64,000 nt of DNA, taken from assembly GCA_036362985.1 (NCBI GenBank), contig JAYGXS010000004.1, positions 45,873,043 to 45,937,042 of the forward strand, given 5' to 3'. This DNA comes from Ligula intestinalis (taxonomy: Eukaryota; Platyhelminthes; Cestoda; Diphyllobothriidea; Diphyllobothriidae). Below the pieces are notes generated by a model, which saw nothing but the letters and a program-made list of their open reading frames with translations, searched no databases and was not told the DNA's origin. Of the stretch, positions 49,069 to 58,520 are shown in pieces (the stretch's first letter is position 1; each line of letters opens with the position of its first letter). The translations under genes were made by a program, and so were the position numbers.

Positions 49069-49467
49069 TGTTGTAACGGTGGCCAAATACTGCGTCATTC
49101 GCCGTCTAACTACGCCTCATATGAGCCCCAAAGGAAGAACACAATAAGAAGTGGACTAATGTAGAAGTCTTCGAAAAACCTAGTACAGCATAATTTAAAG
49201 CAAGTGCACGCGTATGTACAAGATTGGACCAATTAGATGGTGTTCACGAAAAAGGCATGACTTCATTGGCTGGGTGAGCCATGAGAGTGGGCGTTTAAGT
49301 CTACCGCCAGCTGTAGCTGGGCGTGGCGTAAAACAATGCACTTTGTGTTTGTAGGCGGACCGGTTGTCTGCGCTGTGGGCGTCGTTGTATGTATCCTGCG
49401 TGGGTGGACCGGCGGCCTCGCGTGGGAACGCCTCGTTTGGGCGGCGTGCACTTTAAGTTAAGCTGGG
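49069..49467 (+). mobile_element. Solo LTR, copy 2 (3' end diverged)
   Basis: It starts TGTTGTAACGGTGGCC like copy 1 and shares CAGCATAATTTAAAGCAAG, CATTGGCTGGGTGA and GGCGTGCACTTTAAGTTAAG in order. The terminal CCCTAACA is missing, so the 3' end is truncated or replaced and no target duplication is visible. Confidence 0.8.
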
Positions 49468-49650
49468 AGGGGGAGAAGAAAAATATGGAGGAGTGCATGT
49501 AGGTAATCGACCGTTGGCCACGCTAAGCGCAGAGCTTGCAGGAGTTTCCTTGGTAGCGCACATACGATGTTATTTATACTTAAATGCCTACTCCAACGCT
49601 TCCCGAAAGACAGAAACTACGGGCTTTTTACATGCAATATCACTATCCCA

Positions 49651-49778
49651 ACCTAACCCTTGCCTTAACCATAAACCTTAGCATAACCCTTACACTTACC
49701 CTAACCCCATTTCTTACCCTAACCATAAACCTAACCATAACCCTAACACTTACCCTAACCATGAACCTAACCCTAACA
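49651..49778 (-). repeat. Interstitial telomere-like array (CCCTAA strand)
   Basis: Degenerate CCCTAACC/ACCATAAACCTAACC units for about 130 bases. The plus strand shows the C-rich strand, the opposite orientation to the arrays at 30771 and 33364. Confidence 0.75.
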
Positions 49779-50789
49779 GAAATTAATTGTGTAGGCATGT
49801 TAATATAAATAACAACATATGTGCGCTACCAAGGAAACTCCTGCCTATTTTTACCTGCCCAAAGTCCAGCTTTTCAATCTCAGTGCAATCGCTTTGACTG
49901 TTGTTAGTTAATGTTAACTCAGTGGCTCAGGGTTGTTTTGTGGGACCTTACGAATCACACGGAAGTTAACGTAACAGTACACCCTATGTCCAGAATCGAC
50001 AATGTGTTAGAATGATGCAGTCTATGTTATGCGCCTTTTCTTAGCCATTCCGATGGGTGTTCCCTCATTCCTGTAGATAGGCGGTTAATTGTGGGACTAA
50101 TATCACTTCTCTTGGCATCAAAAGCCCACGAAAGTTGTCAGCGGCAAAGAAAGCTGTTTTCAACAATCAACCAATCGCTCTCGGCGAAGAGTACTACCAT
50201 CTGGCTTTAGCCGGAGTCGGATTTCACTGACGAAAATTTCAACGACATCAGCCTCTCCCCAGTGCGCTAATGATAATACTGTTTAAAGACAGTTCCATAC
50301 GAAGTTGGACACAATAGCTGATATGAGTGATAGCTTCCGCTTTGGGCGTTACAAGTACTGACTGTCTGTTTCGACCAAATCCGATTGTACTGTGAGTGGA
50401 GATTTTGCATGTGGGATCTTGAGTTTTTTGAATACAAACTGGTCTCCAACAGCCCCGCGGATTCTTTGTTCAGGGTTGCTTCCTCTATAATTTTGGCTCA
50501 AGAACCTAACCATAAGGCCGTGGTGGCAAGCAGACTTATTTAATAGGGGTTCTCGATCGCCACGGCAGAGTGCCGTCATTGGGACTTGCGGATGCGCCAG
50601 ACCTCATCCCTCCACGACTGCCGGACACAGGAGCCTGTTTATTAGGGACACGTCAAGTAGCCAGCGGCTACGCTAACGGGTAGACCGCCTTCCTGTATAT
50701 CAGATTCGTAGCATTTGGAACTGCTTATTTATAAGTTCATCCATCGCAAAGGATGTGTGGCATCGATACCGAGCCTCTTCCCGTTAGGT

Positions 50790-50990
50790 TCCATAGGCAG
50801 ACAGTATTGCCGGCAAAGACAAGGGAGACTGGAATAGCCATTTCTGGCTTATTAGATGTCATCAGCCAGCCATACCCAGCCCCGAGTGGTGCACCATCCA
50901 AGGCCCGAATTCGCCACCTTTTTGATCAGAAGTCTAACGCTGTAGACATTGAACCACGATTTCTTTATCTCGCCGGTTTGTCGGGAGATA
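50790..50990 (-). repeat. tRNA-derived SINE
   Basis: The body on the minus strand reads GGTATGGCTGGCTGATG then ATAAGCCAGAAATGGC, the same block order as in the SINEs at 46512 and 51700. The tRNA-like head is too decayed to define both promoter boxes. Confidence 0.5.
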
Positions 50991-51699
50991 TTGCAACCGT
51001 TTGCCGGCACTACTATAGCTGTCAGGGTCCGAGAAATGAGGCCCAAGGTAGAGCGGGAAAAATGAGTTCCGTTGGTAGTCGGTGAAATTTAATCAACGAG
51101 AACTTTGAAGTGTTGACCAACTGAAACTTTCACCTCCATGCTCCCTCATCTTACGTGTGTCAGGCACGCCCCTTTCCCCGTGTGTAGGGGAAACGAACAT
51201 TACATGGTCCTATTCAGTGGACACTTTCGCATGCATCACAATCTCAACCCGCCGGTTTCAGCCGGAAACTACTATCATAACTGAATGCACATGATGCAAG
51301 AGCCCTCAGTAAACTTCCACATGTCGGTCACGGTTCACCCCGATTGGATATTTCCGAAGCCACCTTAGCAAGCAAGTAGAACAATCTCCTCTCTGCTGTA
51401 GGCGCAGCCAGTGATGCGGGCAATTGAACCCTTTCCAACAACGAACAGCCCAGTAAAGACAGATTATACGTGAGACATGTGGTGCAGAGAACAGAGCTTG
51501 CGACACAGAAGGTACACCGCCTATCTCGGAATCACTGTTGGGCCTATCACTATCTACCTGATGTCCACTACCCAGACTACCGTCATGCGCAGAAACCAAG
51601 CAACATTACATTACCAACAAAGACAAGTGAGTCTTGAACGGCAATTTCCGGAGCATTAGCCTTCATCTTTAGCCATTCCTAACCCCAGGTGTTGCGGTT

Positions 51700-51905
51700 C
51701 GAAACCGGGACCTGTGGTCTAGAAGTCCAGTGTTCTAGAACACTAAGCCACGTACTGGTTTTCGTGTCGGCTTCGATTGGAAAATATAGATGGGCGCTCA
51801 CCAATCGAGCCTCGGGTACCGCAACATCGGGGATTCGGTATGGCTCGCTAATTACGGCTAATAAGTTAGAAATGGTCATTGTAGTTTCCCTTGTCTACTT
51901 AGATA
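51700..51905 (+). repeat. tRNA-derived SINE
   Basis: The body (GGTATGGCTCGCTAATTACG, GGCTAATAAGTTAGAAATGG, TTTCCCTTGTCTAC) matches the other SINE copies. In the head a reversed tRNA-like block is also seen (GTTTCGAACC on the minus strand at 51692-51701), so head orientation is uncertain. Confidence 0.5.
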
Positions 51906-51992
51906 ATGCAATCCGGTCCATAGTATATAAGAAGCTGTGTAGCTGCTGGTGGGACTCGAAAGTGAGCTCCAAGACGGAACGAGAGTCCCGTA

Positions 51993-52438
51993 TGTTGTAA
52001 CGGTGGCCAAAGCTGTGATATCGCCGTCTACGTTAAGCCTTGTGTGAGCCCCCAAAGGAAGAACACGACAAGAAGTGGACTAAAGTAGTAGTCCTCGAGA
52101 AACCTGGTACGGCATAATTTAAAGCAAGCGAACGCGTATGTACAACGTCGGAACAATTAAATGGTGGTCACAAAAAAAGACATGACTTCATTGGCTGGGT
52201 GAGTCATGAGATTTGGCGTGTTATTCTACGGTTTGGCAGGAGCTGGGCGCAGCGTCGGATAATGCACTTTGTTTGTGTGGGCGGACCGGTTGTTCGGCTT
52301 GTGTTGGAGTCCTGCGCCGGCCGTACTCTGCACGTCCTTACACGCACTCTGCATGGGTGGACCGGTGGTCTCGTGTAGGAGCACCTCGTTAGGGCGGCGT
52401 GCACTTTGAGTTAAGCTACGCCCTAACACAGTAAACGG
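51993..52438 (+). mobile_element. Solo LTR, copy 3
   Basis: It runs from TGTTGTAACGGTGGCC to CCCTAACA, 446 bp, and is colinear with copy 1. The flanks CCGTA (51988-51992) and CAGTA (52439-52443) are a target duplication with one mismatch. No internal retroelement genes are present. Confidence 0.87.
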
Positions 52439-53131
52439 TCAGCCCATCTACCATTATCTGTCACATTGGACACCTTCTAATCTACAGCAGCACTCCCGGA
52501 GCACCGTAACGACCAACATTGGTCGGCTCCATCCTACGCACGCATACATCGTACCGGCCTGTTCGATCACATGCGCATACATGAAAAAAAAACACAGTGG
52601 TATTGAGGGTTGTCAGCTGGTGGAATAAGCCGATCTCTGAAATTAAAAACTAGTCTGCGATAGTCCCGCCCTCAAAAACGTTAACATGCAAGCCTGGGCG
52701 GCACGAAACTAGCTTGAAAAAAGGAAAGAATAAAGAATAGATTTGCACTTAGGAAAAGTTCGGTACAAGAGGCATTCGAATTGATCCAGTCGGTTTACAA
52801 AACATTTAGTTAAAAAAATACTCTGTGAGAAAGTTGCATGAACTGGATTTTTAAAATACAAGAGGGGGATAGAAACACAATTGATCTGGAGAATACCTCG
52901 ATCAAAATTAATTTAGGCCGTATAAAGATAAAAATGTACAAGGTGGAAACGAGAAGGTTGAAAAGTCAGTCAAAAGGCAATCCACGTCTTTATACAGACT
53001 TCTCTGGCGGACGGGTCAGCCTTTTGTTTGACTGCGCGGGAGTTGTGAAACCTCTGTATATGCACATGGAATATCTGGAGGATGGGGGGAGTAAGGGAAT
53101 GAGAAATGAAGGAGCTTATACGTCGAACTCG
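52439..53131. other. Stretch without a supported gene on the plus strand
   Basis: A 165-codon open frame at 52838-53335 (plus) has no recognisable motif and overlaps the better minus-strand exon candidate. Otherwise nothing is seen. Confidence 0.4.
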
Positions 53132-53395
53132 TCAGGCCTCTTCCAGGGTCACATCTGCTGGAGAGGGGGGCTCTTGATTGTCACTACCGTCCTCTTGCCT
53201 GCAAGGCAGTGTGGAATCCGTGTCCGAGGACGGGCTAGAATATTTCCTGCGTGTTCGTGGTCGACCTATGTGGACCTTGGATTTCCGCGAAACACGCACT
53301 TTCGGGTTGAAGAGACCATGAGCCAGAGAGTCTGACGGCTCCCTACCCAAGACCACGTCCATGTCTGCGTGGTAAAAGGTGTCAGCGCAGACTAA
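53132..53395 (-). CDS. Candidate terminal exon of an unrecognised minus-strand gene
   Basis: On the minus strand a splice acceptor (GCGTGCAG) is followed at 53395 by an 87-codon frame, LVCADTFYHADMDVVLGRE..., ending TLEEA and TGA at 53132-53134. The peptide has a basic patch (SRKSKVHIGRPRTRRKYSS) followed by a Ser/Asp/Glu/Pro-rich acidic tail, as often found at the C-terminus of eukaryotic proteins. The phase is 0, the same as the donor of the candidate exon at 60723-61160, so the two may join across a 7.3 kb intron filled by retroelements. I do not recognise the protein; the exon could also be chance. Confidence 0.4.
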   Translation of the reverse strand, partial: LVCADTFYHADMDVVLGREPSDSLAHGLFNPKVRVSRKSKVHIGRPRTRRKYSSPSSDTDSTLPCRQEDGSDNQEPPSPADVTLEEA

Positions 53396-54353
53396 CTGCA
53401 CGCAGCCAAAGGCAGTACCAACTGCTATCCACGTAGCTGAGGTCGGATTCGGGGAGACGGCGAGCTAAAAGGACAGAGCAACTCAGTACTGATACCAAGT
53501 CTTTAGAATGCTCGCTAGAGCAAGGAATAATAAAAAAAAATAGGAGACATAAAAGATGCGCGAAGCCAGACTTGACAATGAGCCTAGACCGGATAGAACG
53601 GATAACGGTGTTTATTGCTGAAGGGCCGCACAATAACCCGTGAGTCACACAACTTGATGCCAGAGCTTTGAAAAGTCGCGTCCTTGCAGATAGAAGCAAA
53701 AATGCGAGTTCCACGAAGCAGTTCAAAACAAGAAGATGCGATCACTGGAATGAGAATTTTTATTCTGCTGAAGTTTCGGATTTTGTCGAGAATCCTTAAT
53801 CATTGGTAACCGTAGAATGGTGTGAGACATGCGCAAATTGGGGTCTAGTCTTTTACGTCGTAAGGAGACAGTCCGTAGGAAATTTAAGTAAATGCTTCTA
53901 TACTACTTGCCCCATTTCAGTAACTAGTTTCGATACGCTTACAATGTCGGTCACATCACGCATAGGTTTATATAATTAGTCGTTGCCAGACAGTCGCATG
54001 CAATTTTATAGTCAACTTGCTTTCTAAATGCCTTTATGTATAAGCGTTTTTCTTTGAGGACGTTATTTTAACCAATAGGGAGCTTATGGGCATTCGCCTG
54101 GACTGAACTCCACAGTCAGGATTAGGTTTTCTTGATAATTAAAAAAAAACTCTGAGAGGGTCAAAGAGGACGCCTACTGGTAGGCCAAATAATTTTTCTT
54201 CTCACTGTGACTGCAGTTCCCAATGTGAGACTGGGGATTTTTTGAAGACAACAGGAGGTATGTCAAAGATGATAATGGCATAGAGAACTGTGGTCTACAG
54301 TTCTACGCAATCCACTCAACAAATAGGACGAAGCGAGGGACTCTTTAAAAAAT

Positions 54354-54827
54354 GACACCCTTATGCAACTCTTTGTCTTCTGTCAAATACATTTTTTCAT
54401 CTTCAATGGTAGAGCGTATGAACAGATTATAAGGACGGCAATAGGTTCTCCAAAATCTAGTCTAATCGCAGAGCTAACCTTATAGGAACTGGAAAAAGTC
54501 GTCTTCAATCAATTTAATCCTGCGTTCAGGTGCCGATAGGTGGACGACATATTCGTCATAATCGAACGGAACAGACTAGCAGACTTCCAGAACCTGCTCA
54601 ACGGCATCTCCCTTGACATTCAATTTACAAAGGAAGAAGAGAATGCCGAACAATTGCCTTTGCTTGACGTCCTCGTTATGCGCAGATCCAATAGAGAAAT
54701 CAGCACCACGGTGTAAAGAAAGGCGATAGCCCACACAACTCAGGTTCTCAACTTAAACAGCAACTACCCAGTGGCGTATCAACACGGCTATATTCGAGTA
54801 ATGTCCAACAGGGTAAACACATTGCAG
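54354..54827 (+). pseudogene. Penelope-like element reverse transcriptase, palm region, decayed
   Basis: One frame reads LMQLFVFCQIHFFIFNG, AYEQI..AIGSPKSSLIAEL, ELEKVVFNQFNPAF, then VDDIFVIIERNRL, NLLNGISLDIQFTKE, LPLLDVLVMRR and RKAIAHTTQVLNLNSNYP. This order (FxFNGxxYEQ, GSPxSxxIAE, YVDD, IQFTxE, LPFLDVLV, HTxxYLxxxSNHP) is diagnostic of Penelope-like elements. Three in-frame stops occur: TAG after LTL, TAG at the Y of YVDD, and TAA at the Y before RKA. No upstream domain is recognisable before 54354. The element continues beyond the LINE inserted at 54910. Confidence 0.8.
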
Positions 54828-54897
54828 TGAACCTGAGGGACAAGTGCGAAAACTAGGACATTTTCGGGTTTTATGCTAATGTCTCTGGTGATGAATT

Positions 54898-54909
54898 CGC
54901 GACGGATGT
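54898..54909. repeat. 12 bp target-site duplication, left copy
   Basis: CGCGACGGATGT here is repeated exactly at 57847-57858, flanking the minus-strand LINE. Confidence 0.85.
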
Positions 54910-57846
54910 GTGTGTGTGTGTGTGTTGGTCGTAGCCCATAGTTGGATCAGGAGTCCCCGCCGGAATCCCAAATGGGAGTAGTTGGGAGACGGAGAAGAGC
55001 CGCGACCTCGAAAGGCTTGAGCCAAAGGTCCGCGGGAGTGAGGTGGGTGCCTGGCCGGGAACTGCAGGCGAAATGGTGATGGCAGTCATGCGGCGAGACG
55101 CCGCAGTCGGGACAGCAGTCGGGCATGGATGGGTCGAGCCGGTGTTGGTACTGGCGAAGGAGCATGCAGAAGCCCATGCGTAGCTGCGCCAGCGTACAGC
55201 GAGTGACCCCCGTGAGATGTCGTTCCGAGGCCACAATCAGAGGTGGATAGCCACACAAAGGGCTGGGGGCGGTAACCTCGTTTCTCCTCGACAACGACTC
55301 TCCGGTGGAGACGCTGAAAGCCTGTCTTGGTGGCAGAGCTATCAACAGGTAGATCCGCGAGAGACGAGGCAACGGCTTCCTTGTGGAGTGCTCGAATAGA
55401 CGGCCGGACGTTGCGGCTGGGCTCAGGAGCGTTGCAACGGTGATGATTGGGATGGCCGGGTTGCGAACAACTCCACCAGAACTGCTGGCTAAGGAGAGTG
55501 TTGTGATGGGCGACCGGTAGGACAGAAGCCTCCGCATGAAGATGATATACAGGCGAAATTTTGTAGCAACCCGTGATCGTGCGGAGGGCAGTGTTCTGTG
55601 CTGACTGGAGGCGGCGCAGGCTGGAAGAGCTCATCGTAGGAGGCCAGATTGGTGCCGCATAAGTGAGGTACGGCTTGGCAAGCGCCTTGAATGTGGTCGC
55701 CAGCATGGTTTTCGCGCAGCACCAGGATGTGCCTGCTAGAGCCTTGAGGACCTTGGTGCAGCGGATCACTTTGCCTGTGGCCTCCTTGGCATGGTCTGCG
55801 AACGTGAAAAGTGGATCGAAACGCACGCCAAGATGTTTGGTTTTGCGGACGAGCCGTAAGGACGCACCGTTGACGGTGATGGTCGGGTGACGATTAAACT
55901 CCTTCGGATCCAGCGTGAAAACAGCTACGGACGACTTGGCTGCCGAGATCGCCATTCCGCGCTGGGTGAAGAAGTTTTCGACATCAGGCATGAACTCCGT
56001 GAGGAGCTGTGCAGCCTGATCGATGTGATGGTGCCGGCAGAAAAACGTAACATCGTCCGCGTAGGATACCACTTGCGCAGGTGCCCGGGGGAGTATGAGC
56101 TCTCGTATGTAGATGTTAAAGAGCGTCGGGCTGAGCACAGAGCCTTGAGGGACGCTACAGGTCTGCTTACGGGGCTTAGAGAGAGCGCCCCGGAAAAGGA
56201 CACGATCGTGACGATCACGGATGTAAGCCGCCAACCATCGGAGCAGGCCAGTCGGGACGCTCAGTGAGACCAAGTCCTGCAGGAGCTGATCGTGGCGGAT
56301 ACAGTTGAAGGCTCGTGACAGGTCAATTGAGACTGCTACGGCCCGCGAAGCGGGTTTCGGTTGATGGAAGCCCTCAAAGATAGCATCGCTGAGCTCGAAA
56401 AGCGCCGTTGTAGTCCCACGACCCGATCAGAAACCATGTTGATTGGATGGATGAGCCGTTCCAGGATCTTCGCCAATGGACTGAGGAGGGCAATTGGGCG
56501 ATAAGAGGTCTCTAGGCTGGGTTCCTTGCCCGATTTGACCAGGGGGATAGTGATCGACTGACGCCAGCAATCGGGGATGAGTGAGGTTGCCAGCGAAAAG
56601 TTGAAGAGGACAGCAAGGTAGGCAGCCACCTTCGGGCCGATGTGGCGACCATGGATAGGTGTCAGACCATCTGGTCCTAAGGCTTTTGAAGCTCTCATTT
56701 TCTTGACGTCGGTGAGGATGGCATCAGCCGAACAGGAAATGTCTGAGGGCGGGGCTTTATAGAGGAGACGAAGAAAGGAACGCTGGCGATCTTACCATTG
56801 TTGATTTCCGTTCTCCACATGGTGGAGGCTACCAGACTGAGACTGGCGAGGGAAACATCGGGCGAGCTGGAGGCGCCGTTGGTCGGGAGCCGCGTTTGGC
56901 TGTTGTCGTTGAGAACTGCAAAGGGGGCGTGTTCTATTTCATCAGCCAGAGCTTCGCCGCGGGGGTTGGCCGCCAAGTTAGAGCACCACAGGTCGTGGTG
57001 GGCATTGAAGTCACCTAGCACAAAACTGTCTCCAGAAGGTAAGTAGGGAGCGATAGAGGCGGTGAAACCAGGAGAACAACTGGAAGTTGAAGGGATGTAC
57101 ACGTTCATGACGGTTAGCGGTGCTGGGCCAATGTCAAGGGAAATCGCCAGTACTTCCGTGGGATCGGCACCAAGCACGGGGTAGCTGGTGGTGGGCAATA
57201 GATTTGTCCACCAGAAAGGCCAAACATCCGCCTTTGCTGTGACCGCAGTCGCGACGGACGATCGTGTAATCGGCACAGGAAGGAACCTTAGTGGAGTTAG
57301 ACAACTTTGTCTCTCAGATAGCCGCCACAGCTATGCTGTGCGAGCGCATGAAGGCCAGGAGCTGGTCAAGCATCCCAAGGAGGCCGTTGGCGTTGAATTG
57401 TAAGATCTTAAGACCAGGTGGTGAGGCAAGGTCGGAGACCAGAGGATTTGGGTTCAGAACAGGACAGGCTGGTGGCATGGAGATCGATGGGTGCACGGGA
57501 CAGCTGGGACACGCGAAGGCGGGCGACCAATCGGCAGCCGTGGCGAGGCCACTGCAGCGGAGATGGCACCAACCATTGCAGGAGCCGCAACGTACAGACC
57601 AGTCGCGGCGGCCCAGGCTGACTCGGCAGAACGAGCAGTACCAGAGAAGTCCAGGGTTGGCCTCAATTCCGGCGGTGAGGAGGAAGAGTCGGAGCAGCGT
57701 AGCCGGGAGGGGCTGTTCCGTCATCAAAAACACGGATTGGGCGGAGGGGAGAGTTGATCCAACGTAGGGAGATGGGTGTAGCAGACCTTGGCCGCCGGGA
57801 GGGCGGGTGGGAACGCGGTCGTAGACGCGTCTGCTGTGGCTCGCCC
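54910..57846 (-). mobile_element. Near full-length PHD-finger LINE (jockey/I-like), inserted into Penelope-like sequence
   Basis: The element reads from a 5' end at 57846 (GGGGCGAGCCACAGCAGACG) through an N-terminal 2A-like motif, PHD finger, endonuclease, reverse transcriptase and CCHC-like C-terminal region to a 3' end of CA repeats at 54910. A perfect 12 bp duplication flanks it, so it is a complete target-primed insertion of 2.94 kb. A fragment of a second copy's 5' end is at 40618-40800. The clade is judged from domain content (no RNase H seen) and is uncertain. Confidence 0.88.
54947..57733 (-). pseudogene. LINE polyprotein: 2A-like, PHD finger, endonuclease, reverse transcriptase; several frameshifts
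   Basis: From ATG 57733: LLRLFLLTAGIEANPG (2A-like) at residues 13-28, then a PHD-type C4HC3 finger (C33, C36, C49, C52, H57, C60, C75, C78), then the endonuclease start LKILQFNANG. The glutamine of QETKL is TAG near 57310. The endonuclease continues to 56695 with GDFNAHHDLW and SSPDVSLAS. The reverse transcriptase follows: ALGPDGLTPIHG, SYRPIALLSPLAKILE, SRAFNCIRHDQLL, VPQGSVLSPTLF, SYADDVTFF. The C-terminal part, from about 55240 to 54947, is LRMGFCMLLRQYQHRLDP..CCPDCG..HDCHHHFAC..LTPADLWLKP. Frames change near 57300, 56700, 56300 and 55500, so the copy cannot make the full protein. Confidence 0.88.
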
Positions 57847-57858
57847 CGCGACGGATGT
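57847..57858. repeat. 12 bp target-site duplication, right copy
   Basis: CGCGACGGATGT, identical to 54898-54909. Confidence 0.85.
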
Positions 57859-57952
57859 CGAAACATCAAACGAATAAAATTATTGTCCCAGCGATCGAGT
57901 TGTCTTCTTCTCAATTACTTCCTGGGACTCGTATTTCTGCTTGCATTGACAT
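57859..57952 (+). repeat. GTCCCAG-hairpin repeat, copy 2 (Penelope-associated)
   Basis: CGAAACATC is followed by AATAAAATTATTGTCCCAGC and CTGGGAC at 57922-57928, which can pair with GTCCCAG at 57885-57891. It links the right LINE target duplication to the Penelope-like endonuclease region that begins around 57930. Confidence 0.7.
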
Positions 57953-58312
57953 AAAGAATGTGTCAAAATCAACGCAACGTATCGCTGCAGAGCTCGGCGT
58001 GGATATTGCTTAATGTCCTACAGGTATCATGCATTCGCGGATCATGCAAATAAAAGACCGAGTGGAGGTAGGTGTGCAGTCTGGCAGACCGGGCGACGAC
58101 TTAGCTCGCGAATAACGGAGCACAAATGAGCACTGCAAAAAGGCGATCTACAGTCCCAGACCGCTACCTATACCCTGGAGAAAGGCCACGATACAATAAT
58201 AAGACTGAGCGAGAACTACTGGAGGCCTGGGTGTCAGACTCCAACTGTATCAACAGACACATGGCCATACCGCTGTGTTATTATGTCCCCCGCTCGCATG
58301 ACCAAGAAGCAC
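57930..58312 (+). pseudogene. Penelope-like element linker and GIY-YIG endonuclease, decayed
   Basis: Frames give RISACIDIKNVSKSTQRIA (the IPYIKNVSE-like lead-in of Penelope-like proteins), IMQIKDRVEVGVQSG, then GRRLSSRITEHK, a TGA, GDLQSQTATYTLEKGHD, and after a frameshift NKTERELLEAWVSDS and NCINRHMAIPLCY. This matches the C-terminal GIY-YIG domain in order. The block between VQSG and GRRL, which should hold the GIY and YIG signatures, is deleted. It lies in the same orientation as the reverse transcriptase at 54354-54827, on the other side of the inserted LINE. Confidence 0.75.
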
Positions 58313-58365
58313 GGGCCAGCTTATGCCCAAGCACGCAGGCCAAGACGACGTGGGCGTGGACTCAA

Positions 58366-58520
58366 CCAATCACAAATGCTCTCCTCCCCTCATCTTCTCG
58401 TAGGTGGACTATAAAAGCATGCCCATTCTTGCTGTACCCCTGTTTTATCTGAAGATGGCCTCCTGTACGAGATCGAAAGCTCATACTAATACAGGTGCTG
58501 TCCCAGTGATCGCGCCTTCG
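58366..58520 (+). promoter_or_regulatory. Penelope-associated tail: CCAAT, TATA, hammerhead-like core, GTCCCAG
   Basis: After the GIY-YIG fragment come CCAAT at 58366-58370, TATAAAAG at 58410-58417, a hammerhead-like CTGAAGA at 58449 with GAAA about 20 bases later, and GTCCCAG at 58500-58506. Penelope-like elements are known to carry promoters and hammerhead motifs in their terminal repeats, so this is probably such a terminal repeat. No boundary was found. Confidence 0.45.

Noticed and set aside
49584..49808. Open frame rich in Leu-Thr repeats
   Set aside because: It is a translation of the telomere-like CCCTAA array.
52838..53335. 165-codon plus-strand open frame
   Set aside because: No motif or splice support; it overlaps the better minus-strand exon candidate.
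58126..58452. 108-codon plus-strand open frame as a separate gene
   Set aside because: Its N-terminal half is the frameshifted end of the Penelope-like GIY-YIG domain, and the rest runs into the tail with the TATA box.
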